64,000 bases of DNA from Paracoccus salsus (GCF_021556615.1 NZ_JAKGGD010000003.1:62001-126000), one strand, 5' to 3'. Positions 34,548-44,585 are shown, counted from the first letter of the stretch. Numbers and translations are program-made. The notes: generated by a model from the letters alone, not told the origin.

Positions 34548-35102
34548 ATGAAGAAGATCCTTTCCCTGATCCTGCCCATCGCGGCGCTGACTGCCGGCAT
34601 CGCGGGTGGAGAGATGCTGCGCCCGGCGACGACGGCCGATGCCGCCACCAGTTCAGCCGAGCACGGCGAGGCGCAACCCGCTGAAGGGGACGCGACCGAA
34701 ACACATGCCGCGTCCGAGAAAGGCGGCGGTGGCGGCTCTGCCGCCGCGGCTGACGGTCATGGCAAAGAGGCACCGGCGGGCGATGCCTGGTTCACGTTTC
34801 CATCGCAGTTCTTCGTGCCGATGATGCGCAACGGCGATATGGGCGCCATCATGATCCTGACCCTCAGCTTGGAAACCTCCAGCGACAAGCTGGAGCCGAT
34901 GAAAGTGCAGGAACATCGGTTGCGTGATGCGCTGCTGCGCCAGTTGATGATCCATGCGAACACGGGCGGCTTCGACCGGAATTTCACATCCGAGGCAAGC
35001 ATGCGCACGCTGCGAGAAAGGCTTCTGGCTGCGGCGCAAGCCGCGACAAGCTTGCCGGTCAACGCGGTGCTGATCGAGGATATCGCACGACAGGGCACGT
35101 GA
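34548..35102 (+). CDS. fliL: Flagellar basal body-associated FliL-family protein
   Basis: 184 aa from ATG 34548. An N-terminal membrane anchor (ILSLILPIAALTAGIAGG), a low-complexity periplasmic linker rich in Ala, Glu and Gly (~residues 30-85), then a FliL-like domain (FVPMMRNGDMGAIMILTLSL, HRLRDALLRQLMIHANTGGF). FliL-type proteins sit around the stator units. The sequence is divergent, so the call is by domain plan and context. Last flagellar gene here. Confidence 0.75.
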   Translation: MKKILSLILPIAALTAGIAGGEMLRPATTADAATSSAEHGEAQPAEGDATETHAASEKGGGGGSAAAADGHGKEAPAGDAWFTFPSQFFVPMMRNGDMGAIMILTLSLETSSDKLEPMKVQEHRLRDALLRQLMIHANTGGFDRNFTSEASMRTLRERLLAAAQAATSLPVNAVLIEDIARQGT

Positions 35103-35192
35103 GAATGCCCGGACCGGTGCTTATGCGTCGGTCCATTGCGCTTTGGCGCGTCGCGCTGCAGAAGGTGGCGTCGTTGCCTAGGGACCGCAAAC

Positions 35193-36224
35193 GTGTCGGA
35201 CGCTTCCATTCATCACTCGCCGCAGATACTGGTTCCGCTCACCGGCCCGAACCTGAAGCGACGCCTCGCCCGAAACGAAGTCACGATCCTGCTGGCAAGC
35301 TATCAGGGCGCCGCATACATTGAGGCGCAGCTTGACAGCATCGCCAGTCAGAGTTTTCGGGACTGGCGGCTGCTGGTTTCGGATGATGGGTCAAGCGACG
35401 GCACACAGGCGATCGTCACCCGTTTCGCGAAACGCCATCCGCGCGGTCGCGTTCGGCTTGTCACTGGCCCGGGGCTGGGCGCGACGCGGAATTTCCTGCA
35501 TCTTGTCGAGAACGCGCCGGACGGCGAGATGCTGGCCTTCTGCGATCAGGACGATGTCTGGTTCTCGGACAAGCTGGCGCGTGCTGTCCGCGCCCTTGCC
35601 GAGGTCGAGGGCCCCGGACACTACGCCGCACGGACGATCATCACCCGGAGCGATCTTCGGCCGGCAGGCGGATCGCGGCGCTTCGCCCGCCCCTTCGGCT
35701 TTCGCAATGCGCTGGTCCAGGCGTGCATGGCCGGCAACACCTCGGTGTTCAACGCACAGGCTGCCGAGTTGCTGAAGGCTGGTGTCCCCGCCGCACGGCT
35801 TGCCGATGTCGAATCTCATGACTGGTGGGCCTACCAGTTGACCTCGGGCGCCGGCGCCCGGCTGATCCATGACCCCCAGCCCGCACTCTTCTACCGCCAG
35901 CACGGGCGCAGCGTGATGGGTCGCAACGATACCGCGGCGGCGATGGCGACACGCTTTGGCAAGCTGTTCGCGGGCGAGTACGGCAACTGGGTCGGGGCCA
36001 ACCTGGCGGCATTGATGCCCATGCGAGACCGGCTCACCCCCGAGAACAGGGCCATCCTGGAAGCTTTCCATGACGCGCTGAGGTTGCCCGGGCCGCTGGC
36101 GGCGCAGCGGCTGCGCGGACTGGGCCTGTATCGACACACAACCGTGGGCACGGCCGCGCTGCTCGCCGCCGCGACGATGGGCCGGCTGCGTCAGCCTCGC
36201 TCGCCAAGAAGCCCGAGAAGATAG
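35193..36224 (+). CDS. Glycosyltransferase family 2, rhamnosyltransferase-like
   Basis: 343 aa from GTG 35193, chosen for AGGGA 8 bp upstream. An in-frame ATG at 35136 is possible. GT-A fold: VTILLASYQGAAYIEAQLDS, LLVSDDGSSDGT and FCDQDDVWFSDKL with the D-x-D metal site, then SHDWWAYQL. It transfers a sugar from a nucleotide donor, probably dTDP-rhamnose given the rfb genes beside it, onto a cell-surface glycan. It converges on rfbA and overlaps it by 34 bp. The last ~10 codons are Arg/Ser/Pro-rich because of this overlap. Confidence 0.85.
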   Translation: MSDASIHHSPQILVPLTGPNLKRRLARNEVTILLASYQGAAYIEAQLDSIASQSFRDWRLLVSDDGSSDGTQAIVTRFAKRHPRGRVRLVTGPGLGATRNFLHLVENAPDGEMLAFCDQDDVWFSDKLARAVRALAEVEGPGHYAARTIITRSDLRPAGGSRRFARPFGFRNALVQACMAGNTSVFNAQAAELLKAGVPAARLADVESHDWWAYQLTSGAGARLIHDPQPALFYRQHGRSVMGRNDTAAAMATRFGKLFAGEYGNWVGANLAALMPMRDRLTPENRAILEAFHDALRLPGPLAAQRLRGLGLYRHTTVGTAALLAAATMGRLRQPRSPRSPRR

Positions 36225-37072
36225 GTCCCGTAATCGTTCTTGGCGAATTTCGCTGCGCGCGCACGCAGATCCTCGGCGCTGATCCAGCCCGCTTCGAAGG
36301 CGATTTCTTCGGGACAGCCCGTCTGAAGACCCTGCCGGTTTTCCAGAGTCCGCACGAAATTTCCCGCGTCCAGCAGGCTGGCATGCGTCCCGGTGTCAAG
36401 CCAGGCGAAACCGCGACCCATCTTTTCGACCGTGAGGGCGTCGTCTGCCAGATAGCTTTCCAGCAGCGTTGTGATTTCCAGTTCGCCGCGTTCGGACGGC
36501 TTCACGTTCGCCGCGCGCCGCGGTGCAGTTCCGTCAAGGAAGTAAAGCCCGGTCACCGCATAATTCGACGGCGGTCGAGCGGGTTTTTCGATGATCGCGC
36601 GCACCCGGCCATCGGCGTCGAAATCGACGACGCCATAGCGTTCAGGATCGCCTACCCGGTAGCCGAAGACGGTGCCGCCCTCGGGCCGCTGATCGGCAGC
36701 CTTCATCAGCAGCGGCAAGCCGTGGCCGAAGAAGATGTTGTCGCCCAGGACCATGGCGGACGGGCTGCCGGCCAGAAAATCCTCGGCCAGAAGATAGGCC
36801 TGGGCCAGCCCATCCGGCGAGGGCTGCACGATCCATTCGAAGCGCAGCCCCCACTGGCCACCGTCGCCGAGAAGCCGCTGGAACTGTGTCTGATCCTCGG
36901 GCGTGGTGATGATCGCGATTTCGCGGATGCCTGCCAGCATGAGCACGGTGATCGGATAATAGATCATCGGCTTGTCGTAGAGCGGCAGCAGCTGCTTCGA
37001 CACGCCCATGGTGATGGGATACAGCCGTGTCCCCGAACCGCCGGCCAGGATGATGCCCTTGCGCTGTATCAT
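36191..37072 (-). CDS. rfbA: Glucose-1-phosphate thymidylyltransferase
   Basis: 293 aa from ATG 37072, the normal RfbA length. GIILAGGSGTRLYPITMGVS and KQLLPLYDKPMIYYP form the nucleotide-binding site. VLGDNIFFGHG and YGVVDFDADG are also conserved. It makes dTDP-glucose from dTTP and glucose-1-phosphate, the first step to dTDP-L-rhamnose. Its start overlaps the rfbD stop (ATGA). Last gene of rfbCBDA. Confidence 0.96.
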   Translation of the reverse strand: MIQRKGIILAGGSGTRLYPITMGVSKQLLPLYDKPMIYYPITVLMLAGIREIAIITTPEDQTQFQRLLGDGGQWGLRFEWIVQPSPDGLAQAYLLAEDFLAGSPSAMVLGDNIFFGHGLPLLMKAADQRPEGGTVFGYRVGDPERYGVVDFDADGRVRAIIEKPARPPSNYAVTGLYFLDGTAPRRAANVKPSERGELEITTLLESYLADDALTVEKMGRGFAWLDTGTHASLLDAGNFVRTLENRQGLQTGCPEEIAFEAGWISAEDLRARAAKFAKNDYGTYLLGLLGERG

Positions 37073-37929
37073 GTCGTCTGCTCCAGCCTTGCCAGCACAT
37101 CGGCCAGCCCCTTGCGCCAATCCGGGCGCCTGATGCCGAAATCGCGCGCAATCGCATCGCAATTCAGCCGCGAATTGGCCGGCCGTCTTGCCGGCGTCGG
37201 ATAGTCCGATGTCGCGATCGGGCGGACATGGCATGTCAGGCCCGCCTCGGCGAAGATCCGTGATGCGAAATCGGCCCAACTGGTGTCCGGCGCGGCGGTG
37301 AAATGATAGATGCCGCCACGGGTTCGATCGGACAGCATCGTCTGCCCCATCGACAACAGCGCCGCCGCGATATCCGCGGCCGGCGTCGGCCCACCGATCT
37401 GGTCGGCCACGACGGCAAGCTCGTTACGCTCGGCGCCAAGACGCAGCATGGTTTTCACGAAGTTCGAGCCATGCGCGGAAAAGACCCACGAGGTTCGCAT
37501 GATGGCGTATTGGCAGCCCGCTGCTGCGACGGCCTGCTCGCCGGCCAGCTTGGTTGCGCCGTAGACGCCGAGAGGGCCGGTCGGGGCATCCTCGGCGCGT
37601 GGCGCATCGCCGCTGCCATCGAACACGTAATCGGTCGAGATATGCAGGAATGGCACGCCCAGCCCGGCCGCCGCCCGGGCCATCGCGGCAGGCGCTTCGG
37701 CATTGGCGATGCGCGCGAGATCGGCGTCGGATTCCGCGCGGTCCACCGCCGTGTAGGCGGCGGCATTGATGATGATGCCGGGTCGTGCGGCGCGTATCGC
37801 CGCAGCGCAACCCTCGGGGTCCGACAGGTCGGCCCGATCGCGGCCCAGAAAGCACGCGGAAGGAGCAAGCAGCGCAAGCTCTTGCGCCACCTGCCCAGTC
37901 CGGCCAAAGACCAGCAGCCCGTCCATCAT
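37069..37929 (-). CDS. rfbD: dTDP-4-dehydrorhamnose reductase
   Basis: 286 aa from ATG 37929, which overlaps the rfbB stop. An extended SDR with the Rossmann start [25 protein letters not shown], the catalytic [12 protein letters not shown] (Y-x-x-x-K) and [14 protein letters not shown]. It reduces dTDP-4-keto-L-rhamnose with NADPH to dTDP-L-rhamnose. Coupled on both sides. Confidence 0.95.
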   Translation of the reverse strand: MMDGLLVFGRTGQVAQELALLAPSACFLGRDRADLSDPEGCAAAIRAARPGIIINAAAYTAVDRAESDADLARIANAEAPAAMARAAAGLGVPFLHISTDYVFDGSGDAPRAEDAPTGPLGVYGATKLAGEQAVAAAGCQYAIMRTSWVFSAHGSNFVKTMLRLGAERNELAVVADQIGGPTPAADIAAALLSMGQTMLSDRTRGGIYHFTAAPDTSWADFASRIFAEAGLTCHVRPIATSDYPTPARRPANSRLNCDAIARDFGIRRPDWRKGLADVLARLEQTT

Positions 37930-38963
37930 GCTGTCCCCAGCCGCTTGCCCACACCATCGCGCGTCAGCAGTGGCTGCCACCAGTCGCGGTTGGCCAGATA
38001 CCATTCGACCGTGCGCCGCAGCCCCTCTTCGACCGTGACCGATGGACGCCAGCCCAGTTCGTCGCGGATCCGCGTCGGGTCGATCGCATAGCGGCGATCA
38101 TGGCCCGGCCGATCCGTCACGAAGCTGATCAGCCGGTCATGCGGCGCGCCCGAGGCGTTCAGATCGTCCATATGCGCGCAGATCGTACGCACGAGATCGA
38201 TGTTGCGCGCCTCGTTCTCGCCGCCGATATTGTAGCTGCGCCCGATGCGGCCCTTTTCCAGCACCAGCAGCAGGGCATCCGCATGATCCTCGACATACAG
38301 CCAGTCGCGGATATTGCCGCCATCGCCATAGACGGGGATCGGTTCGCCGGCCAGCGCCTTGAGGATGACGACCGGCACCAGCTTTTCCGGGAAGTGATAG
38401 GGCCCGTAATTGTTCGAGCAGTTCGTCATCACCACCGGCAGGCCATAGGTTTCGTGCCAGGCCCGCACAAGGTGGTCGGACCCGGCCTTGCTGGCCGAAT
38501 AGGGACTGCGCGGATCATAGGGCGTGTCCTCGGTGAACTGGCCGGTCTCGCCCAGTGAACCGAACACCTCGTCGGTCGAGATATGGTGAAAACGGAACCC
38601 GGCGGGCCGTCCCTCCCGCTGCCACCAGGCGCGCGCGGCCTCGAGCATGTTGAACGTGCCGATGACATTCGTCTCGATGAAGGCGGCCGGGCCGTCGATC
38701 GACCGATCGACGTGGCTTTCCGCCGCCAGGTGCATGACCGCGTCGGGTCGGTGCTGCGAGAACACGCGGTCCAGTTTCTGCCGGTCGCGGATATCGACAT
38801 GCTCGAAGCGATAGAGATCGCTGTCCGACACCGGCGCGACATTGGCCAGATTGGCGGCATAGGTCAGCGCGTCCAGATTGACGATCTGGTGGCCGCGCGC
38901 GACCGCCAGCCTGACCACCGCAGATCCGATGAAGCCCGCACCGCCTGTTACAAGGATCTTCAT
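37926..38963 (-). CDS. rfbB: dTDP-glucose 4,6-dehydratase
   Basis: 345 aa. An NAD-binding [19 protein letters not shown] start, [32 protein letters not shown] and [20 protein letters not shown] with the Y-x-x-x-K pair, plus [17 protein letters not shown]. It converts dTDP-glucose to dTDP-4-keto-6-deoxyglucose. 4-bp overlaps with rfbC and rfbD. Confidence 0.96.
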   Translation of the reverse strand: MKILVTGGAGFIGSAVVRLAVARGHQIVNLDALTYAANLANVAPVSDSDLYRFEHVDIRDRQKLDRVFSQHRPDAVMHLAAESHVDRSIDGPAAFIETNVIGTFNMLEAARAWWQREGRPAGFRFHHISTDEVFGSLGETGQFTEDTPYDPRSPYSASKAGSDHLVRAWHETYGLPVVMTNCSNNYGPYHFPEKLVPVVILKALAGEPIPVYGDGGNIRDWLYVEDHADALLLVLEKGRIGRSYNIGGENEARNIDLVRTICAHMDDLNASGAPHDRLISFVTDRPGHDRRYAIDPTRIRDELGWRPSVTVEEGLRRTVEWYLANRDWWQPLLTRDGVGKRLGTA

Positions 38964-39520
38964 GCCGTGCCCTCGAATCTGAAAGGCGTTGTCCAGTCCG
39001 CGAAAGCGGGGGCGTCGCGGTCCTTGCCCGACAGGACCGGCTCTGCCACGTTCCAGTCAATGCCAAGGCTGTCCCATCGAACGGCGCCATCGCTGGCCCG
39101 GTCGTAATGCGCGGTGCATTTGTAGACCACCTCGGTATCGGGTTCGCGCGTGACAAATCCATGCAGGAAGCCTGGCGGAATCCACAGCTGACGGCCATTC
39201 TGGAACGACAGCTCGACCCCGACCCAGTTCCCATAGGTCGGGCTGCCAAGACGCGCATCGACGGCAACATCGAAAAGTCGCCCGCGGCCGCAGCGCACCA
39301 GCTTGCCCTGTGCATGCGGGGGCGCCTGATAATGAAGGCCACGCAGCGTGCCCGCCTGATGCGAGAGGGAATGATTGTCCTGGACGAATTCTGGCATCTG
39401 AACCCCGGCCTCGGCAAGGCTGCGGCGGTTCCAGCTTTCCGAAAAGAAGCCACGTTCATCGCCGTGACGATCCGGGGTGATGACCAGCACACCGGCTAGG
39501 TCGGTCTGTTCAATCTGCAT
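38960..39520 (-). CDS. rfbC: dTDP-4-dehydrorhamnose 3,5-epimerase
   Basis: 186 aa. Cupin-fold epimerase with [35 protein letters not shown] (base His in LRGLHYQ), [17 protein letters not shown] and [10 protein letters not shown]. It epimerises dTDP-4-keto-6-deoxyglucose at C3 and C5. First gene of the rfbCBDA operon. 221 bp separate it from the divergent metalloprotease gene, and I see no clear operator there. Confidence 0.95.
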   Translation of the reverse strand: MQIEQTDLAGVLVITPDRHGDERGFFSESWNRRSLAEAGVQMPEFVQDNHSLSHQAGTLRGLHYQAPPHAQGKLVRCGRGRLFDVAVDARLGSPTYGNWVGVELSFQNGRQLWIPPGFLHGFVTREPDTEVVYKCTAHYDRASDGAVRWDSLGIDWNVAEPVLSGKDRDAPAFADWTTPFRFEGTA

Positions 39521-39741
39521 CTGTGAAACCGTTTACGACGAACTTCCCGACCATATAGGCAAGCCTGCCGCCCGAGTCACGCAAGCTGTGCCATATCCGG
39601 AGAGATAGCCACACGCGGGAGGCCGAAGAAAGGGGCGCGAGGCATTTTAATGACTTGCATTGTCTCGGCCCGGACACCGCAGATTGAGTCGCATGGCCCA
39701 TCGCTGTAGAAACATGGCACCCAGTTCCCGGATCCGCGCCA

Positions 39742-41295
39742 ATGTCATTCATCGAAGCATCCCGAATCGCCAATTACCTGACGACGGGCTATTTCGCCGA
39801 TGCCGGCTATGGCCCCAGCGCGTTCGCGAAGCGCAGCGGAGACGTGTTCAAGGTCTTTCCGGACTTCTCTCGCGGCGCGGACCGCGGCATCGTCGACATC
39901 GCGCTGGACGCCTGGACCAGCGTGACGGGGCTGCGGTTTGCCCTGTCCGGCACGGCCCAGGATCACGACATTCGACTGACCGACAGCGACACCGGCGCCT
40001 ATTCCTTCGGCTACGCCTCGGGCGACGGTGTGCGATTGTCGTCGGTGGTCAATGTCGGTCGCGACTGGATGAACGCCTACGGCACCCAGACCGTCAGCTA
40101 TTACACCCAGACCTGGATCCACGAGATCGGCCACGCGCTTGGGCTGGGACATGCGGGCGACTACAACGGTTCGGCCAGCTGGGGCGATCGGAATTTCGCG
40201 CTGGACAGCTGGCAGATGTCGATCATGTCCTACTTCTCGCCCAGCGAGAATCCGAACGTCTCGGCTGACGATGCCTATGTGCTGACACCGATGCCCGCCG
40301 ACATCCTGGCGATGCATCGTCTGTACGGGGAACCCGCGACGGAAAGACGCGCCGATATCTATGGGTTCGACGGCAATGCCGAGGGGATCTACGGGGAGTT
40401 CGGCGCCCTGCTGGACAGCGGCGCAACCGGGCGACCGGTGATGCTGACCCTCTTCGACGCCGGCGGTCGGGACATGCTGAACCTGTCGCGCACCGATCAG
40501 GACCAGCGCATCGACCTGCGGCCCGGCGCATTCTCGGATGTGCTGGGCTGGGTCGGAACTCTTGGCATCGCCTACGGCACCGTGATCGAGAACGCCCGCA
40601 GCGGCGCAGGCAACGACCGGATGCTGGGCAATGAGGCCGACAACCGACTGCATGGCGGCGGCGGTGCGGACCGGTTGCAGGGATTGAAGGGAAACGACAT
40701 TCTGCATGGCGGCGGAGGCAACGACCGGCTGTTCGGCCAGCTTGGCGCAGACACGCTGCGCGGAGGCCACGGCGCGGACTGGCTTGATGGCGGGCCGAAC
40801 AGCGATCTGTTGTTGGGCGGACGAGGCAACGACACTCTGGCGGGTCAGGCTGGCAACGACCGTCTGCTGGGAAATTCGGGCGCGGACCGCCTGTGGGGCC
40901 ATGCCGGCTCGGACACGATCTGGGGCGGCTACGGCGACGACATCCTGCATGGGGGCGACGGCAACGACATCCTGCGGGGCGGCCGTGGAAACGATCTGAT
41001 GACCGGTGGGGCGGGCGAAGACATCTTCGTCTTCCGTCGCGGTGACCAAACATCGGGCCGCGACCTTGACCGGATCACCGACTTCACCCCGGGCAGCGAC
41101 CTACTGGACCTGCGCAGGTTGGGGCTGGACCAGCTGGTCACCGGGCGGGGCGACCTGGACGAGGGCATGGTTCGGGCTGTCGATCGCAACGACCGGACGC
41201 ATCTGTTCACGGATCTGGACGGTGACGGCCGGTCCGACCTTCATCTCGTCCTGCTGAACAATGCCGGGATCGGTGTCGACGACTTGCTGATGTAA
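39742..41295 (+). CDS. Serralysin-like RTX metalloprotease (peptidase M10B)
   Basis: 517 aa without a signal peptide. The zinc motif H127-E-I-G-H-A-L-G-L-G-H137 matches HExxHxxGxxH of metzincins, and MSIMSYFSPSE supplies the Met-turn with its Tyr. About 13 RTX nonapeptides (GGxGxDxLx type) follow from ~residue 288 to 430. The C-terminal ~85 residues (DIFVFRRGDQTSG, ITDFTPGSDLLDLRRLGL) resemble the serralysin secretion region. It is expected to leave the cell through a type I system, none of which is encoded nearby. The inhibitor usually paired with serralysins is also absent. Confidence 0.9.
   Translation: MSFIEASRIANYLTTGYFADAGYGPSAFAKRSGDVFKVFPDFSRGADRGIVDIALDAWTSVTGLRFALSGTAQDHDIRLTDSDTGAYSFGYASGDGVRLSSVVNVGRDWMNAYGTQTVSYYTQTWIHEIGHALGLGHAGDYNGSASWGDRNFALDSWQMSIMSYFSPSENPNVSADDAYVLTPMPADILAMHRLYGEPATERRADIYGFDGNAEGIYGEFGALLDSGATGRPVMLTLFDAGGRDMLNLSRTDQDQRIDLRPGAFSDVLGWVGTLGIAYGTVIENARSGAGNDRMLGNEADNRLHGGGGADRLQGLKGNDILHGGGGNDRLFGQLGADTLRGGHGADWLDGGPNSDLLLGGRGNDTLAGQAGNDRLLGNSGADRLWGHAGSDTIWGGYGDDILHGGDGNDILRGGRGNDLMTGGAGEDIFVFRRGDQTSGRDLDRITDFTPGSDLLDLRRLGLDQLVTGRGDLDEGMVRAVDRNDRTHLFTDLDGDGRSDLHLVLLNNAGIGVDDLLM
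40603..41025 (+). repeat. RTX calcium-binding nonapeptide repeats
   Basis: Roughly 13 degenerate 27-bp units encode G-G-x-G-x-D-x-L/I-x, for example GGGGNDRLF, GGRGNDTLA and GGDGNDILR. They fold into a parallel beta-roll on binding Ca2+ outside the cell. They are part of the metalloprotease, not a separate element. Confidence 0.92.
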
Positions 41296-41370
41296 GCCGC
41301 AGCGGCTTGGCAGCAGGCGCCGGGCCATATAGCAATTTGCCATCGTGCCAAGGCAAATGCGGAGTGGATC

Positions 41371-42177
41371 GTGAGACAATATCTGGATGCCCTGCGCAGC
41401 GTGCTGGATCATGGCCTGACCTCGACGGACCGGACCGGGACGGGAACGGTCTCGCGTTTCGGCATGCAGATGCGTTTCGACCTGTCGCAGGGCTTTCCCC
41501 TGGTCACGACCAAGAAACTGCATCTGCGCTCGATCATCCACGAATTGCTGTGGTTCCTGTCCGGTGACACCAATATCCGCTATCTCAACGAAAACGGCGT
41601 CTCGATCTGGGACGAATGGGCCGATGAAAACGGCGAGCTGGGGCCGGTCTATGGCCATCAGTGGCGACGCTTCGGGGCCGAGCCGGGCTGCGAGGCGCCG
41701 GTCGAGGCGGACCAGATCCACAATCTGATGCAGTCGATCCGCGCCACGCCCGACAGCCGCAGGCTGATCGTCTCGGGCTGGAACCCGCTGCAGATGAGCC
41801 GGATGGCGCTGCCGCCCTGCCATACGCTGTGGCAGGTGCGCATTCTGGGTGGCAAGCTGCATCTTCAGCTGTATCAGCGGTCGGGCGACATGTTTCTGGG
41901 GGTGCCGTTCAACATTGCAAGCTATGCGTTGCTGACCCACATGATCGCGCATGTGGCCGGCTATCAACCGGGCGATTTCATCCACACGATCGGAGACGCC
42001 CATATCTACACCAACCACATGGACCAGGTCCGCGAACAGCTGACGCGGCAGCCGCGCGACCTGCCCCGGCTTCGGATCGACCGGCCGGTGTCGGAACTGA
42101 CGGATTTCCGCTTCGAGGATTTCGTGATCGCGGGCTATGACCCGCATCCCGCCATCAGGGCACCGGTGGCGGTCTGA
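41371..42177 (+). CDS. thyA: Thymidylate synthase
   Basis: 268 aa from GTG 41371. It methylates dUMP with methylene-tetrahydrofolate. [18 protein letters not shown], the nucleophile Cys in [29 protein letters not shown] and IYTNHMDQV are present. The classical ThyA rather than ThyX. Its stop overlaps the folA start by 1 bp (TGATG), joining the two steps of the dTMP/folate cycle. Confidence 0.96.
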   Translation: MRQYLDALRSVLDHGLTSTDRTGTGTVSRFGMQMRFDLSQGFPLVTTKKLHLRSIIHELLWFLSGDTNIRYLNENGVSIWDEWADENGELGPVYGHQWRRFGAEPGCEAPVEADQIHNLMQSIRATPDSRRLIVSGWNPLQMSRMALPPCHTLWQVRILGGKLHLQLYQRSGDMFLGVPFNIASYALLTHMIAHVAGYQPGDFIHTIGDAHIYTNHMDQVREQLTRQPRDLPRLRIDRPVSELTDFRFEDFVIAGYDPHPAIRAPVAV

Positions 42178-42674
42178 TGGCCAGGCTGACCTTGATCGCG
42201 GCGCAGGACCTGAACCGGGCCATCGGGCGCGAGAACACCATCCCCTGGCACGTCCCCGAGGATTTCGCGTTCTTCAAGCAGGAAACGACCGGCGGCGCCG
42301 TCCTGATGGGCCGCAAGACCTGGGACAGCCTGCCGCGCAAACCCCTGCCCGGACGCCTGAACGTCGTGATGACCCGGCAGCCCCGGACACCGCAGCCCGG
42401 CACGGTCTTCTGTTCCCTGGATGACGCGGTCGGCGTCGCGCGCGAGGCGGGGTATCAGCGGATCTACTGCATCGGGGGCAGCCAGATCTATGGCCAGATG
42501 CTGCCGATGGCCGATCGCATCCTGCTTTCCACCGTCGAGACACGGGTCGAGAACCCCGACGCGTTCTTTCCCCTGCTCGACCCCGATGCCTGGGACATCG
42601 TCGATGAGCGCCTGCTTCGCGCATCGCACCCGATCTGCCGACTGACCGAGTTCCGGCGCTCTGGCGTGGCCTGA
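42177..42674 (+). CDS. folA: Dihydrofolate reductase
   Basis: 165 aa. LIAAQDLNRAIGRENTIPWH (substrate site with the P-W motif), LMGRKTWDSLPRKPLPGRLN and CIGGSQIYGQMLPMADRI are characteristic. The catalytic acid is Glu or Asp in VPEDFAFFK. It regenerates tetrahydrofolate after ThyA. Coupled to thyA. Confidence 0.95.
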   Translation: MARLTLIAAQDLNRAIGRENTIPWHVPEDFAFFKQETTGGAVLMGRKTWDSLPRKPLPGRLNVVMTRQPRTPQPGTVFCSLDDAVGVAREAGYQRIYCIGGSQIYGQMLPMADRILLSTVETRVENPDAFFPLLDPDAWDIVDERLLRASHPICRLTEFRRSGVA

Positions 42675-42705
42675 GTCGCGCATTCCCTGCGCCACGACGC
42701 GCCCG

Positions 42706-43218
42706 TCAGCGTCCCAGGGCCCGGACCGCCTTGCGGACCGTTTCCTTCGGCTCGGATGTCACGTCGATCGTGATCGCGGCCTCATCGGGGGTCGGGACCT
42801 CAAGCGTCGCGATCTGCGAATCCAGCATTCCAGGCGGCATGAAATGCTGTCGCGCCTGCATGCGCTGGCGGATCAGGTCAGGGGGCGCCGTCAGGTGGAT
42901 GATCCGCACGGGGCCGATGCGCCGGCGCAGCCGGTCGCGATAGCTGCGCCGCAGCGCCGAACAGCTGAAAACCGTATCGCGCGACCGGACCGATCGCGCC
43001 ACCGCCGCCGCCAGGGCGTCAAGCCACGGCGCACGCATCTGGTCGGTCAGAGGCCTGCCGGCCGCCATCGCGGCGCGGTTCTCGGGCGGATGGTAATCGT
43101 CGCCCTCGATGAAGGCGGCGCCCAGACATTCTGCCAGCGCCGCCGCGACGGTGGATTTTCCAACACCGCTTGGTCCCATGACAAGAACGCAGATCGGGGC
43201 GGGATGGTCAGGTTCCAA
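42706..43218 (-). CDS. gntK: Gluconokinase
   Basis: 170 aa. P-loop GPSGVGKSTVAAALAECLG, then FIEGDDYHPPENRAAMAAGR and RQHFMPPGMLDSQIATLEVP, all GntK-family. It phosphorylates D-gluconate to 6-phosphogluconate. Start chosen at TTG 43218, because ATG 43179 would cut off the first beta-strand (ICVLVMG) before the P-loop. GGAG lies ~10 bp upstream. Last gene after the TRAP system on the same strand. Confidence 0.9.
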   Translation of the reverse strand: MEPDHPAPICVLVMGPSGVGKSTVAAALAECLGAAFIEGDDYHPPENRAAMAAGRPLTDQMRAPWLDALAAAVARSVRSRDTVFSCSALRRSYRDRLRRRIGPVRIIHLTAPPDLIRQRMQARQHFMPPGMLDSQIATLEVPTPDEAAITIDVTSEPKETVRKAVRALGR

Positions 43219-43259
43219 GGTCCAGGACTCCGGCTTGGGCGGGGCGCCGACATCGGCCG

Positions 43260-44579
43260 TCAGCGGCCGGTGATGCCCGGAAACACGATCAGCAGCGCCA
43301 CACCAAGGACTTGCAGCGCGATGAACGGCAACAGCGCCCGGAAAATCTCTCCCAGTGATATCTCGGGCGGGGCCACCGATTTCAGGTAGAAGGCTGCCGG
43401 ACCGAAGGGTGGCGACAGAAAGCTGATCTGCATGTTCATGCAGAACAGGACGCCGAACCAGACCGGGTCCATTCCCAGATCGCGGATGATGGGCACGAAA
43501 ATCGGCATGGTCAGCAACGCGATGCCGACCCAGTCCAGAAAGGCGCCCAGGAAGAACAGGATCAGCATCATGAACAGCACGATCACCGTCGGGTTGTCGG
43601 AAATGCCGGTGATCATCTCGGACACGAAATCGACGCCGCCCATCAGGTTGTAGACGCCCACGATCGCGGTCGCGCCGATGCCGATCCAGACGATCATGCC
43701 GACTGTCGCCAGCGTCTGCATGGCCGCGCCGCGCAGCAGGGCATAGCTGAATTCGCCGCGCAGGACCGTCGCAAGCAGCACGCCGCCGACGCCGATGGCC
43801 GAGGCTTCGGTCACCGAGGCGATGCCGCCATAGATCGAGCCAAGCACCGCCACCACCACCAGGATCGGCAGCGCCAGCCCCTTCATCAGCCGCAGTTTTT
43901 CGGCGCGCGGGACCGATACCGGGTCGATATCGGGCACCGCACCAGGCGTCAGATAGGCACGCGCCAGGATATAGGCGCAATAGAAACCCGCCAGCATGAG
44001 GCCGGGCAGAAAGGATGCGGTGAACAGCTCCCCGATCGAGACATTGGCGGTCAGCCCGTAGATGATCAGGACGATCGAGGGCGGGATCATCGTCCCAAGC
44101 GCGCCCCCCGCGCACACGACGCCGATGGCAAGCTTGCGGTCATAGCCCAGGCGCAGCATCTGCGGCAGCGCCAGCAGGCCCAGCAGCACGATCTCGCCGC
44201 CGATGATGCCGGACATTGCGGCCAGGATGACCGCGACGAAGACGGTCTGGATCGCGACACTGCCACGGACGCGGCCAGCGAACAGCTTCATCGCGTCGAA
44301 CAGATCGCGTGCGATGCCGGATCGGTCGAGGATCGCCGCCATCAGGACGAACATCGGCACCGACACGAACACGAAGTTCGTCACGAAGGAATAGACCCGG
44401 CTGGTGATCAGCGGGATCGACATCGGGCCAAACCACCCCAGTGCAAAGACCAGCGCGACCAGCAGCGTCACGAAGGCAAGCGGCATCCCGGTCAGCAAAA
44501 GCGCGATCAGCATACCGAACATGACCGCCGTGCCCCACTCGATGCCCAGCGCCTGCAGGTTGAAGCCGATATCGAGCAT
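43260..44579 (-). CDS. TRAP transporter large permease DctM (sugar-acid locus)
   Basis: 439 aa with ~12 membrane helices. IIGGEIVLLGLLALPQMLRL, YDRKLAIGVVCAGGALGTMI and PPSIVLIIYGLTAN are family signatures. It is clearly distinct from the dctM at 23-24 kb. The permease is likely for gluconate/idonate-type sugar acids, judging by the surrounding enzymes. 6 bp after dctQ. Confidence 0.94.
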   Translation of the reverse strand: MLDIGFNLQALGIEWGTAVMFGMLIALLLTGMPLAFVTLLVALVFALGWFGPMSIPLITSRVYSFVTNFVFVSVPMFVLMAAILDRSGIARDLFDAMKLFAGRVRGSVAIQTVFVAVILAAMSGIIGGEIVLLGLLALPQMLRLGYDRKLAIGVVCAGGALGTMIPPSIVLIIYGLTANVSIGELFTASFLPGLMLAGFYCAYILARAYLTPGAVPDIDPVSVPRAEKLRLMKGLALPILVVVAVLGSIYGGIASVTEASAIGVGGVLLATVLRGEFSYALLRGAAMQTLATVGMIVWIGIGATAIVGVYNLMGGVDFVSEMITGISDNPTVIVLFMMLILFFLGAFLDWVGIALLTMPIFVPIIRDLGMDPVWFGVLFCMNMQISFLSPPFGPAAFYLKSVAPPEISLGEIFRALLPFIALQVLGVALLIVFPGITGR

Positions 44580-44585
44580 CGGGCG

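Noticed and set aside
40603..41025. Repeated DNA considered as a separate repeat element
   Set aside because: It encodes RTX nonapeptides of the metalloprotease and has no independent structure.
42706..44115. An apparent fusion of gluconokinase with a long N-terminal extension
   Set aside because: The extension is an off-frame reading of dctM. The kinase start near 43218 gives the normal family length.
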